A model generated the notes under the pieces. The model did no database searches and had not been told where the DNA came from. It saw nothing but the letters and a program-made list of their open reading frames with translations. A stretch of DNA of 45,376 nt. Source: Bacteroidota bacterium. GTDB taxonomy: Bacteria; Bacteroidota; Ignavibacteria; UBA10030; SZUA-254. The translations under genes were made by a program, and so were the position numbers. The stretch is from assembly GCA_020056225.1 (NCBI GenBank), contig JAGVIE010000042.1:1-45376 (forward strand). Reading direction: 5' to 3'. Shown in pieces: positions 1 to 8,920 of this stretch (position 1 is the stretch's first letter; every line of letters begins with the position of its first letter).

Positions 1-93
1 GGACAGGGCGCAACGGTACCAACCGGTATTTACTTCATCCGGATGATTGCCGATGAATTCTCTGCCGTTCAAAAAGTTATGTTGATGAAGTAA
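1..93 (+). CDS. 3' fragment of a T9SS cargo protein (C-terminal sorting domain)
   Basis: The window opens inside a plus-strand gene. Frame 1 reads 30 residues and a TAA stop, containing PTGIYFIRMIADEF and ending QKVMLMK. This is the last strand pair of a T9SS C-terminal sorting domain, which directs secreted proteins through the outer membrane before it is removed. The rest of the protein lies outside the window, so its function is unknown. The same 93 bases occur on the opposite strand at the right end of the window without a mismatch. A strong terminator follows at 114-148. Confidence 0.8.
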   Translation, partial: GQGATVPTGIYFIRMIADEFSAVQKVMLMK

Positions 94-99
94 TATCAT
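1..99. repeat. Left copy of a 99-bp perfect inverted terminal repeat
   Basis: Bases 1-99 equal the reverse complement of bases 45278-45376 with no mismatch, and identity stops exactly at base 100. The repeat covers the last 30 codons of a T9SS sorting domain plus nine bases after the coding end. Exact identity that stops abruptly, at both tips of the sequence, fits a contig ended at a repeated k-mer of a de Bruijn assembly graph better than a mobile-element terminal repeat. Confidence 0.9.
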
Positions 100-113
100 A
101 TAGAGATGATGTT

Positions 114-148
114 AAAACCCAATCCCACAAAATCGGATTGGGTTTTTT
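114..148 (+). terminator. Rho-independent terminator after the truncated T9SS gene
   Basis: AAAACCCAATCC (114-125) pairs perfectly with GGATTGGGTTTT (135-146) around a 9-base loop and is followed by a T run. It lies 20 bases after the TAA of the fragment and 46 bases before dusB, so it separates the two transcription units. Confidence 0.85.
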
Positions 149-193
149 ATTTGCATTCCTTCCTTTTTTTAAATAGTTTGATAATAAAGCATT

Positions 194-1198
194 ATGCAAA
201 TCGGTAAAATCAATATACAACAGGCACTTCTTTTAGCACCGATGGAAGAAGTGACAGACATCTCCTTCCGTCTCATCTGTAAGCGCCTCGGTGCTGACAT
301 CGTCTTCACTGAGTTTGTAAATTCTGACGGGCTTGTACGCAATTCAGAAAAGACTAAACAGAAAATGAATTTTCTTCCTGAGGAGCATCCAATCGGTATT
401 CAAATATATGGCGGCGATGAAACTGCGATGGAAGGAGCGGCTCGGATGGCAGAAGAGTTACAGCCGGATCTCATCGATATCAATTGCGGCTGCTGGGTTC
501 GAAAAGTTGTAGGACGAGGTGCCGGCGCAGGTCTGTTGCGTGATCTTAAAAAAATGCAGAATATAATTTCAGTGGTTGTTAGAGCCGTGAATGTTCCCGT
601 CACAGTGAAAACTCGTCTTGGATGGGATGAAAAATCTATCCAAATAGTCGAAGTTGCTAAGATGACTGAAGATACCGGTGCGCAAGCATTGACAATACAT
701 TGCCGCACCAGAGCGCAGGGGCAAAAAGGCTCACCAGATTTTCAGCATATACCTGATGTGAAGAAAGTTGTTAAAATACCGATCATTATTAATGGTGGAA
801 TCGATACTCCGGAAATCGCGAAGCGCGTATTCGATTCAACCGGCTGTGACGGAATAATGATAGCTCGCGGCGCAATTTATAATCCATGGATATTTAAGGA
901 AATCAAACATCATCTCGCAACCGGAGAGTTCTTGCCGACATCAAATTTATTAGACCGGATACAACTTCTTATTGAACACTTGAGACTCTCTGTGCAGTTT
1001 AAAGGTGAACGCAAAGGCGTGATTGAATTTAGGAAACATTACAGTGGTTATCTTCACAGTTACCCCGGTATAAATAAACTCAGGATCGAGATGATGCGAT
1101 TTACCGAACTGAAACCTGTGATAGATCATCTGGAATCTTTTAAAGACAGCTTCAACAACAATCTAACATCCCAATTGGTAGAAAGCACTATTCAATGA
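194..1198 (+). CDS. dusB: tRNA-dihydrouridine synthase (DusB family)
   Basis: FMN-dependent enzyme that reduces specific uridines of tRNA to dihydrouridine with NADPH; cytoplasmic. The 334 residues match the usual DusB length. A TIM barrel starts with the flavin-binding APMEEVTD (residues 15-22). The catalytic cysteine is Cys100 in NCGCWVRKV, followed by the GAGAGLL loop. TVKTRLGWD carries the conserved Lys139, TIHCRTRAQ carries His169, and NGGI and IARGA form the phosphate-binding end. The usual proline after the catalytic cysteine (GCP) is tryptophan here. There is no clear Shine-Dalgarno before the ATG. First gene of a plus-strand run with polX, 62 bases downstream. The family call is firm; the exact tRNA position modified is not shown. 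Confidence 0.93.
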   Translation: MQIGKINIQQALLLAPMEEVTDISFRLICKRLGADIVFTEFVNSDGLVRNSEKTKQKMNFLPEEHPIGIQIYGGDETAMEGAARMAEELQPDLIDINCGCWVRKVVGRGAGAGLLRDLKKMQNIISVVVRAVNVPVTVKTRLGWDEKSIQIVEVAKMTEDTGAQALTIHCRTRAQGQKGSPDFQHIPDVKKVVKIPIIINGGIDTPEIAKRVFDSTGCDGIMIARGAIYNPWIFKEIKHHLATGEFLPTSNLLDRIQLLIEHLRLSVQFKGERKGVIEFRKHYSGYLHSYPGINKLRIEMMRFTELKPVIDHLESFKDSFNNNLTSQLVESTIQ

Positions 1199-1260
1199 TT
1201 ATTGATTTCAGATCATTCAGATAATGTTACTCTTTCCGCTCATAATCGATTTCCATAATA

Positions 1261-3006
1261 ATGGATAAACAAGAAATCGCAGAAATATTAGATGAGATTG
1301 GAACTTTGCTGGAATTAAAAGGTGAGAATCCTTTTAAGTGCCGGGCTTACCATAATGCATCACGTACTATTAGTACACTCACACAAGATATTAAAGAACT
1401 CGTAGCACAAAACCGACTCAGAGAAATCAAGGGTATTGGTGAGGCATTATCGGATAAAATAACCGAACTCCTTGAAACAGGTAGACTCGGATATTATGAT
1501 GATTTGAAAAAGTCTCTACCTCCGGGACTTTTAGCAATGCTCAATGTTCAAGGATTAGGTCCCAAAAAAGTAAAAATACTTTTCGATAAACTTAAAATTC
1601 GAACCATCACCGAACTTCAACAAGCTGCCGCACAGCATAAGGTTGCCGCGCTGGACGGTTTCGGTGCGAAGACAGAAGAAAATATTCTTCAGGGAATTGA
1701 ATCACTCAAGAAACATGCAGACCGGCATCTTTACCCGCACGCAAAAACTACGGCTGACTGTATCCTTGATATCATAAAAACACAAAAAGGGGTTATTAGA
1801 TGTGATATAGCTGGAAGCCTCAGACGCAAGAAAGAAACTATAGGAGATGTAGATATTCTCGTCAGCGCAAAACCATCAGCGGTAAAACACATTATGAATG
1901 CATTTACCACCTATTCTGATGTTGACAAAGTAATCGCGCAAGGCGAAACGAAATCGAGTATCCTGCTGAAATCCTCGATCAACTGTGACCTAAGAGTAGT
2001 CAATGATGAAGAATATCCATTTGCCCTGGCATATTTTACAGGAAGCAAAGAACACAATGTTTCGATGCGCTCACTGGCGAAAAAATACGGTTGGAGTCTT
2101 AATGAATATGGCTTCTCAAAAATAGGTTCCGAAGAAAAGCGCGGTAACGTAAAACGAGTGATTAACTGCAAAACTGAAGAAGATATTTTTCAAGCACTTA
2201 AACTTTCCTTCATCCCCCCTGAGTTACGGGAGAATATGGGTGAAATTGATTCGGCGAGAACCGGCAATCTTCCTAACTTAATAAATAATGATGATATCCG
2301 CGGGACTTTTCATTGCCACACCAATGCCAGTGATGGTATTAATACGATGGATGAAATGGCAGAAGCCGCACAAATACTTGGATGGGAATATTTGGGAATC
2401 GCTGATCATAGTAAATCAGCCGCTTATGCAGGCGGATTGAATAATGATAAACTGAAACTTCAGATCAAAGAAATCGAAAAACAGAATAGTACATTCAAGA
2501 ACTTCCGGTTATTATCGGGGACAGAGGTAGATATATTGCCGGATGGAAGCCTCGATTGGAATGATGATATACTAAAACGGCTTGATTTCGTTGTCGCCGC
2601 TATTCACAGCAAATTCAAAATGACCGAAGTGGAATCGACGAAACGAATCATAAAAGCGATTAAGAATAAACATGTAACAATGCTCGGACATCCGACCGGT
2701 CGTTTGCTTTTGGAGCGCGATGGATATCCGGTAAACATGATCGATGTTATCAATGCAGCAGCCGACTATGGTAAAGTCATCGAACTGAATTCGCATCCGA
2801 TGCGTTTCGATCTTGATTGGAGATATTGTAAATACGCAAAAGAAAAAAGAGTCATAATCTCAATCAACCCTGATGCTCACAATATTGGTGGGCTAAACGA
2901 TGTATTCAATGGTGTTGGAATCGCACGAAAAGGCTGGATAGAGAAAACTGATGTCTTGAATACGATGAGTCTGAAGAATATTTTGAATTTTCTAAAAAGA
3001 GCATAA
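1261..3006 (+). CDS. polX: DNA polymerase X / PHP-domain 3'-5' exonuclease (PolX)
   Basis: Bacterial family X repair polymerase that fills short gaps in base excision repair, with a C-terminal exonuclease. The 581 residues match the bacterial PolX type. N-terminal helix-hairpin-helix elements are visible (IKGIGEALSDKI near 57-67, VQGLGPKKVK near 96-105, DGFGAKTEENI near 132-142). The nucleotidyltransferase motif GSLRR...GDVD (185-198) supplies Asp196 and Asp198, and NCDLRVV supplies the third aspartate, Asp243. The PHP domain starts near residue 346 with HCHTNASDG, then ADHS, GTEVDI, AAIHSKF, GHPTGR, NSHP and NPDAH, so all metal-binding motifs are present. Two genes downstream lies nth, another base excision repair enzyme. 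Confidence 0.95.
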   Translation: MDKQEIAEILDEIGTLLELKGENPFKCRAYHNASRTISTLTQDIKELVAQNRLREIKGIGEALSDKITELLETGRLGYYDDLKKSLPPGLLAMLNVQGLGPKKVKILFDKLKIRTITELQQAAAQHKVAALDGFGAKTEENILQGIESLKKHADRHLYPHAKTTADCILDIIKTQKGVIRCDIAGSLRRKKETIGDVDILVSAKPSAVKHIMNAFTTYSDVDKVIAQGETKSSILLKSSINCDLRVVNDEEYPFALAYFTGSKEHNVSMRSLAKKYGWSLNEYGFSKIGSEEKRGNVKRVINCKTEEDIFQALKLSFIPPELRENMGEIDSARTGNLPNLINNDDIRGTFHCHTNASDGINTMDEMAEAAQILGWEYLGIADHSKSAAYAGGLNNDKLKLQIKEIEKQNSTFKNFRLLSGTEVDILPDGSLDWNDDILKRLDFVVAAIHSKFKMTEVESTKRIIKAIKNKHVTMLGHPTGRLLLERDGYPVNMIDVINAAADYGKVIELNSHPMRFDLDWRYCKYAKEKRVIISINPDAHNIGGLNDVFNGVGIARKGWIEKTDVLNTMSLKNILNFLKRA

Positions 3007-3049
3007 AATTGATAATTGTATTTTACGTGATAAAATAAAGGTAATAATC

Positions 3050-3616
3050 ATGAGAAATTTATTCTGGGGTTTAATATTAATCGCATTCGGTGTGTTATTT
3101 CTTTTAGATAATTTTGGTTATGCAGACTTATCCGAGATTATACACAACTACTGGCCACTTCTTCTTGTCCTTTGGGGTTTTAGTATTTTAATGAGACCTC
3201 GGCGGCATCATCCCGTGCCGGAACCAGCAATACAGCAGAGTAGCGATTCAGATATGATAAATCAATCGAATGTATTCGGCGATATTTATAACAAAATCAC
3301 ATCAAAATATTTTAAAGGCGGATCGTTATCGACTGTCTTTGGTGATTGCGACATCGATCTTAGCGATGCAATTATTGCCGAAGGTGAACATGAACTCAGA
3401 TTGCATAGCGTTTTCGGAGATTCATTAGTTACTCTTCCTAAAGATGCCGCCGTATCTATCGCCGCAAATTCTACATTCGGCGATATTACAATTTTTAGCC
3501 AGCATAAGGGGGGATTTTCCACAAACATCAAAACCGATACGCCAACATTTTCATCTGCAACTAATCGTTTGAAAATATCAGTTAGTAAAGTTTTTGGAGA
3601 CATACGTGTTGCTTAG
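3050..3616 (+). CDS. LiaF-like membrane protein with N-terminal LiaI/LiaF-type TM pair
   Basis: 188 residues. The N-terminus has two close hydrophobic segments (about residues 3-19 and 33-47) separated by a short hydrophilic loop, typical of the LiaI-LiaF-like transmembrane region. The rest is a soluble beta-helix-like domain in which VFGD or TFGD recurs five times (NVFGD, TVFGD, SVFGD, STFGD, KVFGD), the hallmark of LiaF C-terminal domains. In Firmicutes LiaF restrains a cell-envelope stress two-component system; no such kinase is near here, so the role is unknown. It lies between polX (43 bases upstream) and nth (6 bases downstream) and is probably co-transcribed with them. Confidence 0.75.
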   Translation: MRNLFWGLILIAFGVLFLLDNFGYADLSEIIHNYWPLLLVLWGFSILMRPRRHHPVPEPAIQQSSDSDMINQSNVFGDIYNKITSKYFKGGSLSTVFGDCDIDLSDAIIAEGEHELRLHSVFGDSLVTLPKDAAVSIAANSTFGDITIFSQHKGGFSTNIKTDTPTFSSATNRLKISVSKVFGDIRVA

Positions 3617-3622
3617 AGAGGT

Positions 3623-4291
3623 ATGAAGAAATTAAAATCAGGAATGAAATCAACCGGGAATAAGATTAGCCGAACATCAACCATTTTTAGACGGTTAAAG
3701 CGGTCGTACCCTGATGCAATCACCGCCCTACAATATCAATCTGCTCTCGATCTGTTGGTTTCCACAATCCTTTCTGCGCAATGTACCGATGAGCGCGTGA
3801 ATAAAGTGACGAAAGATTTATTCCTAAAATACAAAATCGCTAAAGATTATGCTGACGCAAATCCGTTATTATTTGAGCAAGAGATTAAATCAACGGGATT
3901 CTATCATAATAAGGCAAAATATATTATTAACTGTTGCAAAGTCCTGACTAATAAATTTGGAGGGAATGTACCGGACTCGATGATAGATTTGGTTCAACTT
4001 CCCGGTGTGGGACGTAAGACTGCAAATGTCATTCTCGGAAATTATTTTAACAAACCGGAAGGCATCGTCGTCGATACACATGTGAAACGACTTTCCGAGA
4101 GGCTCGGCTTAACATCTCAATCCGATCCTGAAAAGATCGAAGCTGATTTAATGAAGATAATTCCAAGAAAAGATTGGATCCTCGCAGGGAGTTTATTGAT
4201 ATTGCATGGCAGGCAGATTTGTCAAGCTCGCAAACCGAAATGCGGTGATTGCGTTATCAATGATTTGTGTCCATCGGTGAATGATACCTAG
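3623..4291 (+). CDS. nth: Endonuclease III (DNA glycosylase/AP lyase)
   Basis: Removes oxidised pyrimidines and cleaves the abasic site in base excision repair. 222 residues, slightly longer than E. coli Nth because of a basic N-terminal tail of about 20 residues. LSAQCTDERVN (50-60) is the family signature. The helix-hairpin-helix LPGVGRKTANVIL (126-138) carries catalytic Lys132, and VDTHVKRL carries Asp151. The C-terminal [4Fe-4S] loop is complete: Cys200-x6-Cys207-x2-Cys210-x5-Cys216. The ATG at 3623 sits almost on an AGAGAGG stretch, so a start at the second ATG (3644) is possible. Last gene of the plus-strand run; it converges with comEC. Confidence 0.95.
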   Translation: MKKLKSGMKSTGNKISRTSTIFRRLKRSYPDAITALQYQSALDLLVSTILSAQCTDERVNKVTKDLFLKYKIAKDYADANPLLFEQEIKSTGFYHNKAKYIINCCKVLTNKFGGNVPDSMIDLVQLPGVGRKTANVILGNYFNKPEGIVVDTHVKRLSERLGLTSQSDPEKIEADLMKIIPRKDWILAGSLLILHGRQICQARKPKCGDCVINDLCPSVNDT

Positions 4292-4368
4292 CGGTTCTCA
4301 TCTCCTAAAATAATCTCAACTCGTGCAATACTGAAAATATATCTTCGAAATATAACCTAACCGAAATC

Positions 4369-6774
4369 TCATCTCCAATTTATTATCGACCACTTTACCC
4401 CATCCGATTCCATAACCACGGCGCCAAGTTCATCTGTGCGATAATACCTACAACCTATTGCGTCTAATCGTTGGAGTACGTCGGGTGAGGGATGATGAAA
4501 CTTATTATTATCTCCAACAGAAATTACAGCAAGATCAGGGTCGACGGTTCTCAAATATTTTACTGATGTGCCGGTTATACTGCCATGATGAGCGACTTTC
4601 AATAAATTACTCTTCAGAATATTCCCATACTCTCTCATTAACAACGCTTCAGTCTCTTGTTCTGCATCACCGGTCAGTAAAATACTCGTCTCTCCATAGA
4701 CTACCTTCATGACTATCGACCGATTATTCAGCGACATAGTCTTCCCTTCCGAAGACGATCCATATGACGGATTTAAAATATATAATCTTATGTCTTCTGA
4801 CCAATTGATCTTCATACCCTCATGTAACAAGGCACGATCCAGACTTAGAGAGTCAATGAGATGAGCATATTCACTGCATAAATCTGACTTGCACGGTAAT
4901 CCTGCGTCCATAATTCGATCGACTTTATATTTTCGCAGAATCGCTGGTATCCCTCCTAAGTGATCTGCATCCGGATGACTCAGTATCAAAGTATTAATGC
5001 GAGATATTGATTTATATTTTAGAAACGGTATTATGAATCTTGTTCCCGCATCTGCAGAAAAGGTTTTCGGTCCCGCATCTACTAACATATTCCTTCCATC
5101 CGAATATTCGATAAATATAGCATCACCTTGCCCGACATCGAGAAAAGTCAATCTAAGTAAATTATCCTGACACTGAACAATGATCGATTTGTATAACCAA
5201 ATAACCATTAGCAATAATGTTAGAATTATACACAGTTTTCTCACTTCCCTTCGCCCGATATTTGTCAGAATAGTAACTGCCGCGTAGAACGATAACGAAG
5301 ACCAGATTGATAATCTGGATTCAATATAAGCAAACGGCAGATCGCCGAAGAACTCGACCATTCGCAACAACAACCTGGTTAAGAACGACGTCAGTTCGGC
5401 GTATATCGATGCGAATCCTGTAGAGATGTATGCAATGGCAACTGCAACCATTCCCAAAGCAAGTATTACATTCGAAAGAGGAACAATAATTATGTTTGCA
5501 ACAAAACTGATTACTGAGATTTTTCCGAAGTAGATTGATGAGAACGGTAATGTTCCTACCCCCGCTGAAACAGAGACGGATAATAACGCAAATATTGCTA
5601 TGAGGAGGTGATTTTCTCTAATCACCAATGGAAATAAATTTTTCAGATTGTAAATCTTCGGGTAAAGATAAACTATTGAAAAAACAGCGGCGAATGAAAG
5701 CTGAAATCCCGGTTGAAATAGCTGTCTCGAATCAATCAATAGCAATATCATCGCGGAAAATGCCAGAGTATTGTACATGTCGTTTTTTCGTTCTATCAAT
5801 TTTGCGCAAAGGAAAACAATCGCCATTATTACAGAACGGGTAACGGAAGGTGCGCCACCCGTTAAATAATTATAATAGATTAATAGAATGCAGGTCAGAA
5901 CAATTCTTATTTTTTCAGGAACGCGCACAACCTGAAGAACGATAAATATTATAAACGTTACAATGGCTACATGCAATCCTGATACAGCAAGTATATGCAT
6001 AACTCCCGAATTAATAAAAGCTGTTTTCACATCAAGCGGGATTTCACTGCGCTCGCCGACCAACAAACCTTTCAGAAATTGTGCCACTTCACCTGCGAAC
6101 AACCGGTCGACTGTTTTTGTGATTGACTGGCGAACCTGATGCACAGCCAAGCTGAAAATATTTTCCCCCTGATCTGCTTTGATATTATCATGATTCAAAC
6201 GCTTTATGTAGAAACTCGCATAAATATCGTTCAGGTTCAGATAGTTCTTCAGGTCGAACTCACCAGGATTTCTTGCAGTCCTGATAGTCGTAAGTTCGCC
6301 AACAAGGGATACTCTTCGTCCATAATTCAAAGAAACTAAACAGTTTGTATCGACCTCGTTTTTGAAAGCGGAGATTGCTACACCTCCTGAGACTTTGAAG
6401 CTTTTATCTGCAATTATTATTGAATCGGCTTCAACAACAAAACGAATGGATCGCTCACCGACACGGGGAAGATCCGAAACAGTACCGCACAAGGTTATGT
6501 TTCTTCCGGGTGATATATAATTTACTATATTGTCGTCGGATAATAATTTGGTGTCATTGACAATCTTAATCATACCCATCAGGATTATAATTATTAAGAT
6601 GACCAATGCCGACCATCCATTCCATAATGAAGATCGTGTCAAAAAGAAATACGCAATAAGGAGAATGAGTGAAAGTAATACGATGAAAACAACTAGAACG
6701 GAATAATTCCACCCGATAATTATGCCGATGATAAACGGCGCAACGAATTTCATGGCTGGTCTATTTTTCAGCAA
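4369..6774 (-). CDS. comEC: ComEC/Rec2-type DNA internalisation channel with MBL domain
   Basis: Inner-membrane channel that carries transforming single-stranded DNA into the cytoplasm. 801 residues. Several N-terminal hydrophobic segments come first, then a soluble OB-like part (about 90-200). The competence domain has VMHILAVSGLHVAIV (about 260-275) and many further membrane helices. A C-terminal metallo-beta-lactamase-like domain carries DVGQGDAIFIE and LSHPDADHLGG with an intact HxDxDH motif, and ends with AHHGS and HHPS. The start is TTG, chosen because GGAGG lies 5 bases upstream; an ATG 21 bases later (6753) lacks such a site. It closes the ten-gene minus-strand run, 20 bases after the metalloenzyme gene. 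Confidence 0.93.
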   Translation of the reverse strand: MLKNRPAMKFVAPFIIGIIIGWNYSVLVVFIVLLSLILLIAYFFLTRSSLWNGWSALVILIIIILMGMIKIVNDTKLLSDDNIVNYISPGRNITLCGTVSDLPRVGERSIRFVVEADSIIIADKSFKVSGGVAISAFKNEVDTNCLVSLNYGRRVSLVGELTTIRTARNPGEFDLKNYLNLNDIYASFYIKRLNHDNIKADQGENIFSLAVHQVRQSITKTVDRLFAGEVAQFLKGLLVGERSEIPLDVKTAFINSGVMHILAVSGLHVAIVTFIIFIVLQVVRVPEKIRIVLTCILLIYYNYLTGGAPSVTRSVIMAIVFLCAKLIERKNDMYNTLAFSAMILLLIDSRQLFQPGFQLSFAAVFSIVYLYPKIYNLKNLFPLVIRENHLLIAIFALLSVSVSAGVGTLPFSSIYFGKISVISFVANIIIVPLSNVILALGMVAVAIAYISTGFASIYAELTSFLTRLLLRMVEFFGDLPFAYIESRLSIWSSLSFYAAVTILTNIGRREVRKLCIILTLLLMVIWLYKSIIVQCQDNLLRLTFLDVGQGDAIFIEYSDGRNMLVDAGPKTFSADAGTRFIIPFLKYKSISRINTLILSHPDADHLGGIPAILRKYKVDRIMDAGLPCKSDLCSEYAHLIDSLSLDRALLHEGMKINWSEDIRLYILNPSYGSSSEGKTMSLNNRSIVMKVVYGETSILLTGDAEQETEALLMREYGNILKSNLLKVAHHGSITGTSVKYLRTVDPDLAVISVGDNNKFHHPSPDVLQRLDAIGCRYYRTDELGAVVMESDGVKWSIINWR

Positions 6775-6794
6775 CGATGCCTCCGCAGTACTCC

Positions 6795-7712
6795 TTAAAT
6801 CAACATATTAATTATTGCAGGCGCAACATCTGTGATTTTTGTTATATTCTTTGCAAATCTTTCGTGATGCTTTCCGACAGCCAGAACCGGGACGGGATTT
6901 CTTGTATGACTTTTCGTTGATAGATCTTCTATATTGCCGTGATCGCTTGTCATCAGAAATAGAACCGATTCAGAATCAATCTTGTTAAGAATGCCTTCAA
7001 TCAATCCATCCAACTTTCGCAGTGTTTCTATTGCTTCATCTATAGATCGGCTATGTCCCGCATGATCGGTCAAATAATATTCAAAAAAAACGAAATCATA
7101 ATTTCCCGTCAGATCAACAAGACGCATACCGGCTTCCTGCGGCGTGATCGTGGAAATATCGGGATAGCCTAACTTATGCCACCGTTCATTGGTGATGTCG
7201 GCAGAAAGGGAACGGGATGCTCGCAGTGAGTTATGATCATTCAGTTTATTACCGGTCGATAGCCATGCATGTACTATGGCTGTAGTTCGGTATCTTGGAG
7301 ATTGCAAATAATCAAAAAACTGTCTCGGGAAAGCATTCGCATATAAAGCTTTTTTATTATTCGTCTGAAGTACACTGAATATATTTTGTTCCGATACAAT
7401 CGTCTTCAATGTTGAGTAAAGGTGCGGTCCAAAATGCCTGCCAATAACTTTCGCGGCATTCACACCGGTAAGGAGCGCTGCCTGTCCGGTTCCACTCTGT
7501 GGTAAGCCCGGAACCCCGAGCGTTGCATTGATCGGTTTATAAGTCATTCCTGCACGATTACGGTATGCATCGTGGAGCGTAGGCATTTCACCTCCCAATA
7601 GACTTTGATAAACCGGCATGTTACCTGTAAGGAATGGATTATCATGCTGATTTATTTTCCCGATACCAACACCGTCGAGAAAAAGGAATAATATACGCTT
7701 CGTATGATCCAT
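6795..7712 (-). CDS. Phosphoglyceromutase-like metalloenzyme (alkaline phosphatase superfamily)
   Basis: 305 residues with the metal-binding core of the alkaline phosphatase/iPGM superfamily. LFLDGVGIG near the N-terminus carries metal ligand Asp13. [13 protein letters not shown] (71-83) occupies the nucleophile position. YYLTDHAGH and TSDHGNIED supply the paired Asp/His ligands, and [10 protein letters not shown] matches the distal iPGM strand. It is much shorter than iPGM (about 510 residues) and lacks the inserted phosphotransferase domain, so it is not a glycolytic mutase. The substrate is unknown. The ATG overlaps the stop of the upstream gene (TAATG), which suggests translational coupling. 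Confidence 0.8.
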   Translation of the reverse strand: MDHTKRILFLFLDGVGIGKINQHDNPFLTGNMPVYQSLLGGEMPTLHDAYRNRAGMTYKPINATLGVPGLPQSGTGQAALLTGVNAAKVIGRHFGPHLYSTLKTIVSEQNIFSVLQTNNKKALYANAFPRQFFDYLQSPRYRTTAIVHAWLSTGNKLNDHNSLRASRSLSADITNERWHKLGYPDISTITPQEAGMRLVDLTGNYDFVFFEYYLTDHAGHSRSIDEAIETLRKLDGLIEGILNKIDSESVLFLMTSDHGNIEDLSTKSHTRNPVPVLAVGKHHERFAKNITKITDVAPAIINMLI

Positions 7713-8443
7713 TATCTATTTCGATTTGTTTGCAACGCCCTAATCCATGCTCGCTCAATTTCCGGCAGTTTCTCATTAAATGATATTTCGAATACCTCTT
7801 CGATAGAGCCGCCATTCTTAAAATTTCTTAACATCAACTCGACTTTTGATACCCCGTACCGATTGACAAGAAAGTGTATCGTCGCGGCAAGTTTAGCATA
7901 AAGTTCTTTAATATCCTTCGTATTAGAAGCACGATTAAAATCTTCTCCGATATCAGTGAACGTTGCGATATTAAATCTTGCAGGTTCTCCAAATCTCGCC
8001 AGATCGTTTCCCGCATACAGAGAATACGCTTCCGTAAGCCATCCGGGACAAGCAGGGATTTTCTCAAGCACCGCACGGGCGGTAACTCGTGAAACTACAT
8101 CGGAAAGTTTATCCTTTTGGTTCTGATCGTGAGTATAATAAATATAAATCTTGCCAGATTTAAAATCACCATCTTTGAATATTCTTGATTGAGATTCTGT
8201 TCTGAACCTACCGATACTATTGAACACCGATACTTCTGTAATCGTGTTTGAAGATATCCCAAAGATATTCTTGTAATGTGAATACTTTTCTTCCAATAGA
8301 ACGCCAAGCTCGCGGATATCTTTTACGCTTATACCGTTTTCATAATGTATTTTAGAATGAACAGTCGAATGACTGCGCGTAAAGTTCATCTGCATCGAAA
8401 GCATCAACAACGAATATAAAAGGATCATGAATCTGCTAAACAT
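7712..8443 (-). CDS. Secreted peptidase MA-like protein lacking the HExxH motif
   Basis: 243 residues with an N-terminal hydrophobic signal segment (about 5-20), so probably periplasmic. The overall pattern is that of peptidase-MA-like (gluzincin) proteins: a central helix followed by PGWLTEAYSLYAGND (133-147), which matches the PxWLxEGxAxY element, and a C-terminal helical part ending in a tryptophan-containing helix. The helix that should hold HExxH reads SRVTARAVLEK (118-128), with no histidine pair, and the glutamate of the WLxEG element is followed by alanine. It is thus probably catalytically dead or a structural relative. AGGGTG precedes the ATG. It is coupled to the metalloenzyme gene by a 1-base overlap. 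Confidence 0.55.
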   Translation of the reverse strand: MFSRFMILLYSLLMLSMQMNFTRSHSTVHSKIHYENGISVKDIRELGVLLEEKYSHYKNIFGISSNTITEVSVFNSIGRFRTESQSRIFKDGDFKSGKIYIYYTHDQNQKDKLSDVVSRVTARAVLEKIPACPGWLTEAYSLYAGNDLARFGEPARFNIATFTDIGEDFNRASNTKDIKELYAKLAATIHFLVNRYGVSKVELMLRNFKNGGSIEEVFEISFNEKLPEIERAWIRALQTNRNR

Positions 8444-8452
8444 AGAAGCACC

Positions 8453-8914
8453 CTATATTTTATTTTTTTCTTTACTTTCTACTTGAACGGTAACAGGACC
8501 GTCATTTACTAACTGAACGTCCATCATAGAACGGAATATTCCGGTCTTCACTTTATCAAAACCGATTTCCTTACATAAATCTTGCACAAATGAATTGTAC
8601 AATCTTTCTGCGATTTCCGGCGGCGCCGCTTCGGTGAAACTCGGGCGGTTCCCTTTCCTAGTTTCAGCATATAGTGTAAACTGTGAAATTACCAATGCCT
8701 CACCCGATATATCCTTTATAGAAAGATTCATCTTGCCATGCTCATCATCAAATATCCTCAGGTCTGCACATCTTCCTGCAAGGTATTGAGCATCCCCGAT
8801 TGTATCGTCATTCCTTACCCCAAGGAAAATCAAAATTCCCTTGCCTATACTTCCATGGACAGAACCATTCACTGAAACACTCGACTCTTTTACACGCTGT
8901 ATCAATGCACGCAT
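8453..8914 (-). CDS. dtd: D-aminoacyl-tRNA deacylase
   Basis: Hydrolyses D-aminoacyl-tRNA, and glycine mischarged on tRNA-Ala, as a homodimer in the cytoplasm. 153 residues, close to the usual 145-150. MRALIQRVKESSVSV is the canonical N-terminus. The two active-site signatures are intact: SQFTLYA (cross-subunit SQxTL motif) and NDGPVT (NxGPxT motif with the Gly-cisPro pair). A short charged tail follows. The start lies 6 bases after the prmC stop, so the two genes are co-transcribed. Confidence 0.95.
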   Translation of the reverse strand: MRALIQRVKESSVSVNGSVHGSIGKGILIFLGVRNDDTIGDAQYLAGRCADLRIFDDEHGKMNLSIKDISGEALVISQFTLYAETRKGNRPSFTEAAPPEIAERLYNSFVQDLCKEIGFDKVKTGIFRSMMDVQLVNDGPVTVQVESKEKNKI

Positions 8915-8920
8915 ATATTT

